Source: Guptibacillus hwajinpoensis (lineage in GTDB: Bacteria > Bacillota > Bacilli > Bacillales > Guptibacillaceae). Taken from it: DNA of 64,000 nt. Within the stretch, counting starts at the first letter, position 1. The number at the start of each line of letters is the position of its first letter. Position numbers and translations under genes: made by a program. The notes under the pieces were generated by a model. That model ran no database searches. It had not been told where the DNA came from and was given only the letters and a program-made list of their open reading frames with translations. Below are positions 45,917 through 54,528 of the stretch, in pieces. The DNA lies in contig NZ_SWFM01000004.1 of the NCBI RefSeq assembly GCF_005144865.1, forward strand, positions 62,001 to 126,000, read 5' to 3'.

Positions 45917-46219
45917 TCATAGCCCTAATTTCTGCTTGAGTACGTACTCCCCCTCTACCCTCGCAAGGATAAGTTCCTTATCGTTCACACGTATGTCAAT
46001 CGCTTCAGATGACACTCCATGTTTCAATGTTCCTTGCTTTCCAAGTCCCGGTGCTTCCTGTAGCATGTTATCTTGATACCGCCATGATTCGGGATAGCGA
46101 AGTTTAGAGGGAAGAATTTCACTCTACATTGCTCAAGCAATCCTTAGATGGCCAATAAATTTTTTTAATCTGAAAATGAAGATCTCTACATCCGAAAGTT
46201 CGTGGGTTTCTATCTCGAA
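45917..46219 (-). pseudogene. Remnant of an unidentified gene with two in-frame stops
   Basis: One frame of 101 codons reads like protein throughout (ETHELSDVEIFIFRLKKFIG, then SKLRYPESWRYQDNMLQEAP and EAIDIRVNDKELILARVEGE) but is broken by TGA and TAG at 46124-46138. It has no start codon with a ribosome binding site and is immediately followed by the decayed VOC gene. I do not recognise the family. It looks like the C-terminal part of a gene in decay. Confidence 0.5.
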
Positions 46220-46536
46220 TCAAGAGTATTGAGGAAATGATCTCAGGAAACAGCCTCCCTCATTCCCATTACCCGTTTTAAAGTTGAAGTTTATTAGAAT
46301 GAACTTTCCTCTCTCTCCCTTATATGTGAAACTCGTAATGAAGACAAGACAACACATAACAAGCTACTTTAATAGCTAATACCCTTTAATCTCTATAAAG
46401 CTCTCCTTGATTATCTATTTAATAGCTATTTAGGATAAAGTATTAGGAGTTTTCATTTTTGAGGCAGCAAGATTAGACAGGATATTGCTTCATCATTCTC
46501 GGGTATTTTCAATTAAAGAACTAGTAGTTTTCGAAT
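46220..46536. other. Gene-free stretch
   Basis: No convincing coding frame on either strand; possibly further decayed sequence of the remnant at 45917-46219. Confidence 0.4.
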
Positions 46537-46537
46537 G

Positions 46538-46571
46538 AAAAACAAAGCTACTCACTAAAGTGGCAGCTTTG
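46538..46571 (-). terminator. Terminator after the yycE-like gene
   Basis: On the minus strand CAAAGCTGCCACT pairs with AGTGAGTAGCTTTG (one bulge), followed by TTTTTC. It could end the transcript that includes the biosynthetic operon. Confidence 0.7.
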
Positions 46572-46633
46572 AATAATATTAGCCTGGATGTTTTTTATGA
46601 AAATAAATGTTTTTCATTTACTTTTACAAAACA

Positions 46634-47038
46634 TTACACACCATTTGTATTCATAAGTACAATTCTCCAACCATCTGGATCCTCTACAGTAACTCCTTTT
46701 TCCTTCCAATATTCATTTTCTGGTTCTACTTCTTTGTATCCTAATCGATTTAATCTTTGAGCAAGATTATTGATTTCTTCTTTATTCGAAATGTAAAAAA
46801 CCAATAAGTTATCTAAAGATGGTGCAGGACAAGGACTCCCATTGTCATGGCTCGTAAATTCAAGATGATAATCAGTATTAGGTAGACCAAGGATTACTCC
46901 CTTATAACCTTTATGGCCTGAAAACTCGGTTATTTTCTTTAGCCCTAATCCTTCTTCATAGAATTCAACAACCTTATCTAACTTTTCAGTAGGTCGAGCA
47001 ATCCTTACCTGCGCTGCTGAGAATTCGTTAAATTTCAT
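46634..47038 (-). CDS. yycE: YycE-like VOC family protein
   Basis: A protein of 134 residues that resembles B. subtilis YycE closely in memory: AAQVRIARPTEKLDKVVEFY, GLPNTDYHLEFT, DNLLVFYISN, GVTVEDPDGWRIVLMN. Two VOC half-modules form a single domain with the usual His/Glu metal positions. The function of YycE is not known. It follows the MFS gene of the biosynthetic operon by 54 bases on the same strand, with no terminator between. Toxoflavin lyase is also a VOC enzyme, so a self-protection role is conceivable, though YycE-like proteins are widespread outside such clusters. Confidence 0.82.
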   Translation of the reverse strand: MKFNEFSAAQVRIARPTEKLDKVVEFYEEGLGLKKITEFSGHKGYKGVILGLPNTDYHLEFTSHDNGSPCPAPSLDNLLVFYISNKEEINNLAQRLNRLGYKEVEPENEYWKEKGVTVEDPDGWRIVLMNTNGV

Positions 47039-47092
47039 ATGTTATCTTTCACTCCTTCATTTGCAAAATAAGTTGAGTTGACATTGACTACA

Positions 47093-48346
47093 CTATCCAT
47101 TACTCACATTGGATTCTTCATTCAAAGTATCTATTTTGTTTTTGAAAATATCGTAAAAGAGTAATATTGAAACTGCCCCCATTAATAAATAGATAATCCC
47201 CATACCCCAAGGCGGTAATAGGCCCCCTATTGATAGTCCTATAGCTCCTAAGATACTTGCACCTCTTACATTTAGTGTATTTAACGCCATGTATTTGCTT
47301 CTGTTTTCATCATCTGGTAATTCAGCAAGTAACGTATTCTTTACTGGGACATACATAAGCTCACCTATACTAAGAATTACCATTGCAATTATTAGAAAAA
47401 CAAAAGAATTTGTAATAGTTAACCCGAAAAAGCCAAAGGTGAATAAAGCTGTACCCACATTTAATTGAGTCAGATTATTAACACTTAATTTCTTTAGTAA
47501 ACGGTTGAGCATTATCGCTAAAACTATTACTAATACTGCATTTTCTACCTGCAGAATCCCATACATAATTATTCCTGTAATTTTAAAATCAAGTATGGAA
47601 ACAACCTTAAAATCATTTTCCAATAATACACTAATGTAATTACCAAGCTGCATTTCTAATCCTAACGTTAGTAATCCAGCTAATATGAACTTTCTGAAAA
47701 GAACATCATTAATTCCAGTTTTATAGCTGTTTACAAATTCGTGAAAAGGGGACTTTTTGATTGGTATTACTTGTTTAAGGGAGTGGGTTTCAACTAATAA
47801 GAACTTAATTAAAAAGAAAATGACAAAATTTAAGAAGGTAACAAATAGTAGTAACTCAAAGAAATAATCTTTGAAAAGGAACGCTCCTAATAGCGTCCCT
47901 ATAGCCATCGCAGTATTATTAAACCAATAAGATAAAGTATATACATATTTTCTGTTTTCCTTAGATGTAACATCTATAATCATTGCTTGTGTGGGAGGAA
48001 TGGATAAACCTAAGCAGATATTAATTAATAATAATGAAAATATACTCATAGCTATTATTTGGTTATTCGGCATGTTAAACAATGCCATTAATAGAAAAGC
48101 ACAACTTCTTGTAAATGAAGCAAATACGAGTATTTTTTTTCTGCCGTATTTATCAGAATAATATCCTGCATACAAACTAGCAAAGATACTACCCATAATC
48201 GTTATTAATATAATCAATCCAGCAGTAGCAACTCCATATTCTTGAGCAAAATAGATTGCCATAAAGGGGATTATTAGTGTAGTTCCGAGTCTTTGTAAGA
48301 CTAACACTAACAACCTAATTTTAACGTTGATATGTAAATTTTTCAC
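47093..48346 (-). CDS. MFS efflux transporter of the biosynthetic operon
   Basis: A protein of 417 residues with 12 membrane segments and the MFS motif A between helices 2 and 3 (AGYYSDKYGRKKILVFASF). It belongs to the DHA1-type drug/proton antiporters. It is the last gene of the AT-rich operon, 12 bases after the flavin reductase gene, and is the obvious exporter or self-resistance pump for the product. Tox operons of Burkholderia are accompanied by a different (RND) exporter, so the export route differs here. Confidence 0.85.
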   Translation of the reverse strand: MKNLHINVKIRLLVLVLQRLGTTLIIPFMAIYFAQEYGVATAGLIILITIMGSIFASLYAGYYSDKYGRKKILVFASFTRSCAFLLMALFNMPNNQIIAMSIFSLLLINICLGLSIPPTQAMIIDVTSKENRKYVYTLSYWFNNTAMAIGTLLGAFLFKDYFFELLLFVTFLNFVIFFLIKFLLVETHSLKQVIPIKKSPFHEFVNSYKTGINDVLFRKFILAGLLTLGLEMQLGNYISVLLENDFKVVSILDFKITGIIMYGILQVENAVLVIVLAIMLNRLLKKLSVNNLTQLNVGTALFTFGFFGLTITNSFVFLIIAMVILSIGELMYVPVKNTLLAELPDDENRSKYMALNTLNVRGASILGAIGLSIGGLLPPWGMGIIYLLMGAVSILLFYDIFKNKIDTLNEESNVSNG

Positions 48347-48358
48347 TATTATAACCCT

Positions 48359-48913
48359 TTAAACTAAACTCTTTGAGTTAAGTAAGTTTGTGTATTTTAT
48401 AGTTTCTTCCATCAATAGTTGCAAGTCTTTTTCAACTTCAAAATCAACTATTTCTCTGTCTTCATTAAAAGCACTTGGATCAACAATTGTCTGATTTGAA
48501 AGAACCAATACTCCTAATCCTCTCCCTACTACCCTCAATTGATTTAAAGCATTGAATCCAGTTCTCGGAGTTCCGGAAACACCAATTATTGTAGCTGGTT
48601 TCGTTTTAAATGATGGCTTTCCTAAGAAATCCAATGCGTTTTTCAATGCACCACTCATGCCATTATGGTATTCCGGTGTACAAATAATATAACCATCGGC
48701 TTTATTAAATTTATCTTTTAGGAAGTCTACATTTTTATTCTCTATGGTTTTAGTCTCTCCATCAAATAATGGTAATTTAAGCTCATCTAAATTTATAATT
48801 GATAAATCCACATTAAAATTTAGTTTTGAATGTATTTTAATTAATTTTTTCACAACACTTTTTGTTCTAGAATTTTTTCTGGGACTACCGTTCACTATCA
48901 GTATATTTGTCAT
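48359..48913 (-). CDS. NADPH-dependent FMN reductase
   Basis: A protein of 184 residues with a flavodoxin-like fold: phosphate-binding loop NGSPRKNSRTKSV (about 8-20), and PEYHNGMSGALKNALDFL, the FMN_red signature. It reduces FMN or acts as a small quinone/azo reductase with bound FMN. In the operon it may supply FMNH2, reduce a heterocycle intermediate, or keep a redox-cycling product in check; toxoflavin-type compounds are redox cyclers. It lies between the ATP-grasp gene and the MFS gene with gaps of about 12 bases. Confidence 0.88.
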   Translation of the reverse strand: MTNILIVNGSPRKNSRTKSVVKKLIKIHSKLNFNVDLSIINLDELKLPLFDGETKTIENKNVDFLKDKFNKADGYIICTPEYHNGMSGALKNALDFLGKPSFKTKPATIIGVSGTPRTGFNALNQLRVVGRGLGVLVLSNQTIVDPSAFNEDREIVDFEVEKDLQLLMEETIKYTNLLNSKSLV

Positions 48914-48924
48914 TAATTTCTCTC

Positions 48925-50135
48925 CTAACTAAAATTAGTTTTATTTAAAATCGTATTTATCTGACGTTCATAGTCTATTAATTCATTATGATTCTTTGCT
49001 GAAAAAATTATATAACCATGTCTAGATTTTGAATCTACGATATAGGGGGCCAGCCTTCCTTCATCCACTTCAAGGCTCATGCTATGAACAAATGGTAGGT
49101 CATAAATCGTGTTTATCTCATTTAACCTCTCTACTTCTTCTCCCTCTTTATAGCTTATATATTTAATTTTCGATATATTTTTTTTATGGAATTTAGGTAT
49201 TTCATTTTGTTCTATCTTCATCTTCTGAGACAACACTTTAAATATTAATTCTTCAGCATCCTCTTCAGTTGAAATCTCTATCAGTTTGTTTATCTGATCT
49301 CCTCCAAATCTTGCTTGGGATTCTACTATTTTTACCCCATCCTTTGTCACAATTACTTCTGTATGGCATGGGCCAAATTCATATTTTGCACCATCCAAGA
49401 ATCTCTTAACTATTTTTTTTATGTTGTCATATAAATTTATTGATATATCTGCCGGAAATACATGACCTAGTTCAACAAATCTCGGCGGAGAAGTCTTAAT
49501 TTTTTCAGTGATTCCAACAAAATAATGTTTTCGATTTATAGTAATAGTTTCAACACTGTATTCGTTTCCTTCTAAATATTCTTCAACGATCCAACCATCT
49601 ACTTCGTAATTATTCTTAATAAACAAATACATGTCATTTGCATCTGAACAAAGGTGTACGGTTCTACTTCCTGATTGATCGATTGGTTTAATAATCACTG
49701 GGAAAGTAAATTTGCTATAATCAATATCCTCATTTTTTTTATATATTTAAAAAAAACAGATGATAAACCTATCTTGTCTAATAGCTGTCTCATCTCTAGT
49801 TTATTGTTAATCTTCTTAATTGTATTAGTAGAATTAACTTGAAGTCCCAATAGTTCAGCAACCTCATAAGTTTCTTCCATCGTATCTTCATTTCCCATAT
49901 GAACTATGTAGTCATTTGTTTCTAACCCACTATAATCTTTTATCAAATTTTTCAAATCACTTTTATTATCAGTAATTATAAGATTGTCTGAAATTTTCGC
50001 TATTTCAGGCAATATTTTCAATCCTTTGGGCTCCTTGTTCCATATTGTACAAATTTTTGTGTTATATTTCTTTGCTTTCTTTACAAACCTTAGCCAGGGT
50101 GTTACTAAAATTAACTTTGTTTGTTCTTCTATCAT
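48925..50135 (-). pseudogene. ATP-grasp ligase gene split by a -1 frameshift in an A8 tract
   Basis: Two overlapping frames, 50135-49695 (pre-ATP-grasp domain, KLILVTPWLRFVKKAKKYNT) and 49698-48925 (PVIIKPIDQSGSRTV, VEEYLEGNEYSVETI, FGPCHTEVIV, VESQARFGGDQ), together form one ATP-grasp enzyme of about 404 residues. The break lies at a run of eight A on the coding strand (49724-49733); one extra A joins ...FFKYIKK to NEDIDYSKFTFP without loss. It may be a true frameshift, a sequencing error, or polymerase slippage on the A run producing some full-length protein. The third ATP-grasp paralogue of the operon. A stop/start GTGA overlap also permits re-initiation. Confidence 0.78.
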
Positions 50136-50374
50136 TTTGCCTCATCCCCTGAGCAATTAATTACTTTTTCTATATCCTTCTTTTGTCTTAATATATTTAA
50201 AAGCTTAGAAATTTTCTTTGCTTCTACCATATATAATTCACTTGTATGATAGATATAATAAGAAGTAACTTTGTCGTCCATTGGCTTAGTTATGATAATG
50301 ATAGAATCATAACGTTCAGAAAATTCTTCGAACTGTTCCTTTTTAGGAACTCCTATCAAAATACATTCTCTCAT
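50132..50374 (-). CDS. Small protein resembling the N-terminal domain of an ATP-grasp ligase
   Basis: A protein of 80 residues. The start (ECILIGVPKKEQFEEFSERY) has the beta-turn-helix pattern of the pre-ATP-grasp Rossmann-like domain in the neighbouring 387-residue ligase (HALLIGSFPYAIEKF), and the end looks like the matching IEKVINCSGDEAK strand-helix. It has no ATP-grasp domain. It overlaps the methyltransferase stop and the next gene's start by four bases each (ATGA type), so it is translated within the operon. It could be a truncated ligase or an accessory subunit for the following ligase. Confidence 0.6.
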   Translation of the reverse strand: MRECILIGVPKKEQFEEFSERYDSIIIITKPMDDKVTSYYIYHTSELYMVEAKKISKLLNILRQKKDIEKVINCSGDEAK

Positions 50375-51018
50375 AAATTATCACTGTTCACTTTACATAA
50401 TATCCCCATATAATAACGACTTCTTTGTTCATTATATATGTAATAAGATTTTTCTATATTAAAATTGTGCTTATTCAATAATTCTTCGATTTCGCCCCCA
50501 CTAAATACTTTTTTATATTTACCACTTGGTAGAGTTTTAAATTGTCCTTTATTCTCTCTCTCTCCAGTTGAATAGACTCCTAACATAAACAGTCCATTAT
50601 CCACAAGTGAATTTCTAACCTTGGTTAAGTAATCTGTATATTTACTTGGATCTTGATGGTGAAAACATCCATTATCTAAAATACCTTCATAATAACCAAT
50701 ATCTTTTGTCGAAAACAAAAAATCCTCTTGTATAAAATCCACTTTTTCTCTTTCTTCTTCGACCCTCCCCCACTCGTTGTTTGAAATTAAATCTAAGCCC
50801 GTATAATGATAATTAGAATCAAATAATTTACTATGTCTTCCATTACCACACCCAATATCAAGGACTTTACCATGAGTGAATTTATCTTCAACAGCTGTTG
50901 CAAATATTTGAGCGATTTCAGTTAGCCCTTCGTCTTTTGACCATAAATCTAGATTTTGCTGATAACTATTTAAAAAGCTTATTTTTAGCAATTTTTGATA
51001 TTCATCTACAGCTCTCAT
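50371..51018 (-). CDS. Class I SAM-dependent methyltransferase
   Basis: A protein of 215 residues with motif I VLDIGCGNGRHS (about 52-63), an acidic end of beta-2 (YTGLDLIS) and the post-motif region GILDNGCFHHQDP. It is the only methyltransferase of the operon. In toxoflavin synthesis ToxA N-methylates the azapteridine twice; this enzyme may play the equivalent role, though I cannot show orthology from sequence alone. It starts four bases after the upstream ATP-grasp gene and overlaps the next gene by four. Confidence 0.85.
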   Translation of the reverse strand: MRAVDEYQKLLKISFLNSYQQNLDLWSKDEGLTEIAQIFATAVEDKFTHGKVLDIGCGNGRHSKLFDSNYHYTGLDLISNNEWGRVEEEREKVDFIQEDFLFSTKDIGYYEGILDNGCFHHQDPSKYTDYLTKVRNSLVDNGLFMLGVYSTGERENKGQFKTLPSGKYKKVFSGGEIEELLNKHNFNIEKSYYIYNEQRSRYYMGILCKVNSDNL

Positions 51019-51022
51019 TCCA

Positions 51023-52267
51023 TCACTCCTTTATCAGATTAAATGATGTTTCATTTTTTACATTATTTAATTTTTCATCTATCTTTTTTAAAGTATTGGA
51101 CTTAATAATCACATATCCTAGCCTACAGAAATTTGAATTTAAGTCTGTAATAAAAGCTCCTTCATTTTGAAGCAATTTAAACTCTTCTACGTTATATTTG
51201 ATAGTATGGTTACTTGGGATTTTTATTTGGTTTATTGTACCAGTTACTTTAGGGATAAAATGATACGACTTCAGTAAGGTGTTACTTTCTACTAGATTAA
51301 GGTTATTCATGCTTCCACAATAAATGTTGACAGCCACTTCGTTGAGGTTAATATTATAGTACTTTGAAATCATTTTTGGTATTACCCCACCTGGTAACCT
51401 TGGATTCATTTCAATAAAGTATAAGCCTATATCTTTTTTATAAATAAATTCTATATGGGCAAATCCCCATTTCATGCCAAGAGCTTCGATTATTCGTTCA
51501 ATATAATTATTTAATTTAGGAATATTTAAATTCTTAATTGGGAAGATTGATTCTTTTTCAATAAAATAAGGATCCCCTTCTAATGTTCTCTTAGTAACCC
51601 CAAAAATTATGGGATTACCATTTTGAATCATTACTTCTACACTAAATAAATCACCATCAATGTACTCTTCTATCAAATATTCATCTGACCTATTCATACT
51701 TCTACCAAAACTTTTTTGAGACTTCATTTCATCAAGATACCGAGATAGTTCATGTTTGTCTCTAATTAATTTTACGAACTTACTTCCTGTGCCGTTTATG
51801 GGTTTAATTACCAGAGGGTAACCGATTTTATTAGCAGTAAAAAATGCATTATGAGCATTTGTCAAACAAAAATTTGGTGTGGTAATCTCCAAATAATTTA
51901 AAAGTTTATTAAACTTGTATTTATTTGAAGGTATTTCTATACTTAATGCACTTTGTAACCCAACACCGAGTTTTTCAGCTACTCTGGCTGCAACTGGCAA
52001 ATGCAAATCATTTAAACTAATTACATTTAACAACTGATCTTTCTTATATTTGGAAGATAAAATACTAGTTATTAAATCCGATTCCGAAGTGTCCTTAATT
52101 TGTATGATCTCATGAATATACTTTTTTTGAATTTGTTTTTTATCTTCATAATATGCTAAATCTGATGTTACAAATACGATATAAATTCCTTTTAAATAGG
52201 CTTCTTTTAACACTTCGAACCCTATTGGGTTACTCTCAATAAAGCACAAAACATTTCGGTTCGCCAT
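51023..52267 (-). CDS. ATP-grasp carboxylate-amine ligase (canonical EMNPR type)
   Basis: About 414 residues: pre-ATP-grasp domain (NRNVLCFIESNPIGFEVLKE), ATP-grasp lid and large loop (YPLVIKPINGTGSKFVKL; YLIEEYIDGDLFSVEV) and the metal/ATP site FIEMNPRLPGG. ATP-grasp ligases join a carboxylate, through an acyl phosphate, to an amine or thiol, as in dipeptide antibiotics. The ATG 52267 has AGGTGATT upstream; the frame opens at a GTG at 52276. It overlaps the preceding gene's end. Of the three paralogues it is the only one with a standard NPR motif. Confidence 0.86.
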   Translation of the reverse strand: MANRNVLCFIESNPIGFEVLKEAYLKGIYIVFVTSDLAYYEDKKQIQKKYIHEIIQIKDTSESDLITSILSSKYKKDQLLNVISLNDLHLPVAARVAEKLGVGLQSALSIEIPSNKYKFNKLLNYLEITTPNFCLTNAHNAFFTANKIGYPLVIKPINGTGSKFVKLIRDKHELSRYLDEMKSQKSFGRSMNRSDEYLIEEYIDGDLFSVEVMIQNGNPIIFGVTKRTLEGDPYFIEKESIFPIKNLNIPKLNNYIERIIEALGMKWGFAHIEFIYKKDIGLYFIEMNPRLPGGVIPKMISKYYNINLNEVAVNIYCGSMNNLNLVESNTLLKSYHFIPKVTGTINQIKIPSNHTIKYNVEEFKLLQNEGAFITDLNSNFCRLGYVIIKSNTLKKIDEKLNNVKNETSFNLIKE

Positions 52268-52268
52268 C

Positions 52269-53432
52269 CTAATCACCTACTGTAGAAATATTGATAAGCT
52301 TTGATATATTATTAACGTTTAAAAGTGCATCCTTAGTATCCTTGCCGTTACAAATCACATACCCAATTCGGTCCCCTGTACTTTCCCATTCCTTTATTAC
52401 ATCACCTATTGATGTTCTTATATTCAAATCAATTAGTGTTTTATTATTGTAAACAGATTCAGGAACTTCTAAATTTGTTACCTTCCCATTACTAGCATGT
52501 AGGTATTTAATAGCAGCCCCACCTGCTCTATTAAATTCAATATGGTGATTGAAATCATCCAGTAAAGCGTCTATGACTAATTGGATAGCATCAATGTTTA
52601 TGCCACGCTCTAATAGATGGTAAAATTTACCACCTATTCTGATTTGAGTTTCTATTATTTTCACTCCACTCTCTTGCAACACAATTTCTGTATGAGCAGG
52701 TCCAAAATCTAAATTGACAGCATTTAAACATTTTTCAACTGCTGAAAAGATTCTCTTTTCATCCTCATATGAAACTTGAGAAGGTAATGAATGTGTGATT
52801 CCTACAAAATTAGGTGGTCCAGTATTCAATTTATCTGTTATTGCTAGTAAATGATGTTTATTGTTATTACTAAATGTTTCTACACTAAATTCTCTGCCTT
52901 GTTCGTATTTTTCAAGTAAATAAGAATTATTTTTGTCGGTGATTTTAATCTCGTTAAAGTGGTTGATTAATTTAACACCTTTACTTCCCATACCACTGAT
53001 AGGCTTGAGTACCAAGGGAAACGAAATTTCTTCCCATTTACATTCACTAAATAAACAACTTTCAATATTTATTTCGGGATATTTATCAAGAGACTTCCTT
53101 AACTTATATTTATTTTGTGTCGTAAATACGGGGTCTTTTTTTAATCCAGGTACATTTAATTTTTCAGCCAAAACTGCAGCTAATTCAATGCCATCATTAG
53201 TAAAAGAATAAACACAATCATACATTTCCAATTGATGTAAAAACTCTATTTTTTTTATTAATGTCTTATTATCCCAATGATAGTCTTCTATTAATGAAAT
53301 ATCAGCCTTCTCAATGCTGTTATTACCGAACTTCAACTCATTCTTAGAAATAAGAATAGTTACTTTAAAACCGTTGTTTTTAAATTTTTCAATTGCATAT
53401 GGAAAACTTCCTATTAATAGCGCATGTTTCAT
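52269..53432 (-). CDS. ATP-grasp ligase (variant ETQIR metal motif)
   Basis: A protein of 387 residues: N-terminal Rossmann-like domain (HALLIGSFPYAIEKFKNNGF), ATP-grasp core (FPLVLKPISGMGSKGVKLI; YLLEKYEQGREFSVETF; DFGPAHTEIVLQESGVKII) and the metal site ETQIRIGGKF, where the usual N-P-R is Q-I-R. The frameshifted paralogue at 48925-50135 has the related ESQARFGG, so these two are sisters with a variant metal site and probably a different nucleophile from the EMNPR enzyme. It follows the SUMF1-like gene by 30 bases. Confidence 0.85.
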   Translation of the reverse strand: MKHALLIGSFPYAIEKFKNNGFKVTILISKNELKFGNNSIEKADISLIEDYHWDNKTLIKKIEFLHQLEMYDCVYSFTNDGIELAAVLAEKLNVPGLKKDPVFTTQNKYKLRKSLDKYPEINIESCLFSECKWEEISFPLVLKPISGMGSKGVKLINHFNEIKITDKNNSYLLEKYEQGREFSVETFSNNNKHHLLAITDKLNTGPPNFVGITHSLPSQVSYEDEKRIFSAVEKCLNAVNLDFGPAHTEIVLQESGVKIIETQIRIGGKFYHLLERGINIDAIQLVIDALLDDFNHHIEFNRAGGAAIKYLHASNGKVTNLEVPESVYNNKTLIDLNIRTSIGDVIKEWESTGDRIGYVICNGKDTKDALLNVNNISKLINISTVGD

Positions 53433-53462
53433 ATTAATAAAACCTTTCTACTAATTTCAGCA

Positions 53463-54455
53463 TTATATATCTTCCGCCAACCTAAACCCCATAACATACA
53501 AGTCGCTCGGGAATTTGCCATGTCGCCTTTTACATCTTGCTAAATCCTTTAACCTTGTAAAGCTACCTCCTCTAGCAACTCTATAACTTCCTGCTTTTTT
53601 TAATAAATCATCCTCTACTATACTTCCCTTACTATAAGGTTGATAATTATCAGCAACGTACTCTTCAATATTGCCTGCCATATCTAACACTCCAAAGGGT
53701 GAGGAACCATCTGGGAATATGCCTACCGGCGTACTATCTAATATTCCAGCCTCAACAGTGTTGCACTTATTTTCAAGGAATTCATTACCCCATGGAAACT
53801 CTAATTGATCAGCGCCTCCCGCTGCATATTCCCATTCATATTCTGTAGGTAATCTAAACTTCCTTCCTGTTTTTTTCGATAACCAATGAGCATAATTTTC
53901 GGCAGTTTCAGGTGTAATTGTATATACTGGGTGGTTGCCCTTCTCAATAGGATAGCGTCCAAATTCCCAACTAGATGGGGTTTCTTCACCATATTGATCA
54001 TTTATAAAATCTTTAAATTCCATGTTAGTGATTGGATATTTTGATATTTTAAAAGTCTTTACATCAACCTTGATTTTAGGTGTTTCTTTTTCTATCCATT
54101 CTTCTATGATTCCGGTTTCATTATACTGTTCTACAATTCTTGGTACATCTTCCTTATCCAATCCAATATAAATATGGTTGGATGGTATTGTAACCATTTG
54201 AGGATCTAGAGTACATATTCTGGTATCACCAAGTAAGTTCAACATTAACCCGGCAGCATACCTTTTTTTTAACGGCTCATTTAAAGATTCAATCACATTG
54301 ATTAAACTCTTCTCATCAAGCTTTTGAATCAGATTAAATTCTTTAGATAAGTCATGTATATTTAAATTAATATAGTCTTCGGGTAACCCCATAGCTTCTC
54401 GAAATGACAAGTTATTGAGCTCACCTTTTTTATTTGCAAGAGAAATCAGTTGCAT
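53463..54455 (-). CDS. SUMF1/FGE-fold protein, ToxD-like (non-FGE)
   Basis: A protein of 330 residues. The C-terminal SUMF1 fold (about 115-328) shows KISKYPITNMEFKDFI, RLPTEYEWEYAAGG, FPWGN, DMAGNIEEY, RVARGGSFTRLKDLARC and GFRLAED. The two catalytic cysteines of formylglycine-generating enzyme (GGSYLCxxSYC region) are absent; only one Cys lies nearby, so sulfatase modification is not its job. The N-terminal 110 residues are helical. Such domains also occur in EgtB, PvdO and ToxD of toxoflavin operons. The partner WD40 gene lies directly upstream, as in tox operons. It may catalyse an oxidative or ring-forming step, unproven. Confidence 0.82.
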   Translation of the reverse strand: MQLISLANKKGELNNLSFREAMGLPEDYINLNIHDLSKEFNLIQKLDEKSLINVIESLNEPLKKRYAAGLMLNLLGDTRICTLDPQMVTIPSNHIYIGLDKEDVPRIVEQYNETGIIEEWIEKETPKIKVDVKTFKISKYPITNMEFKDFINDQYGEETPSSWEFGRYPIEKGNHPVYTITPETAENYAHWLSKKTGRKFRLPTEYEWEYAAGGADQLEFPWGNEFLENKCNTVEAGILDSTPVGIFPDGSSPFGVLDMAGNIEEYVADNYQPYSKGSIVEDDLLKKAGSYRVARGGSFTRLKDLARCKRRHGKFPSDLYVMGFRLAEDI

Positions 54456-54483
54456 TATTTTTACCTCCTTAAATTACATTTAG

Positions 54484-54525
54484 ATAGAAGAAAGATGATT
54501 GCAGTCACAATCACCTTTCTTCTAT
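54484..54525. repeat. Intra-operon hairpin between WD40 and SUMF1-like genes
   Basis: ATAGAAGAAAG (54484-54494) pairs with CTTTCTTCTAT (54515-54525), extended by TGATTG/CAATCA. The T tract (ATTTTTTATT) is on the plus-strand exit side, so on the operon mRNA it is a stable intercistronic hairpin rather than a terminator. Confidence 0.7.
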
Positions 54526-54528
54526 TTT

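Noticed and set aside
53463..54455. Formylglycine-generating enzyme (sulfatase activation)
   Set aside because: Both catalytic cysteines of FGE are absent and no sulfatase gene is near; the SUMF1 fold is used for other chemistry.
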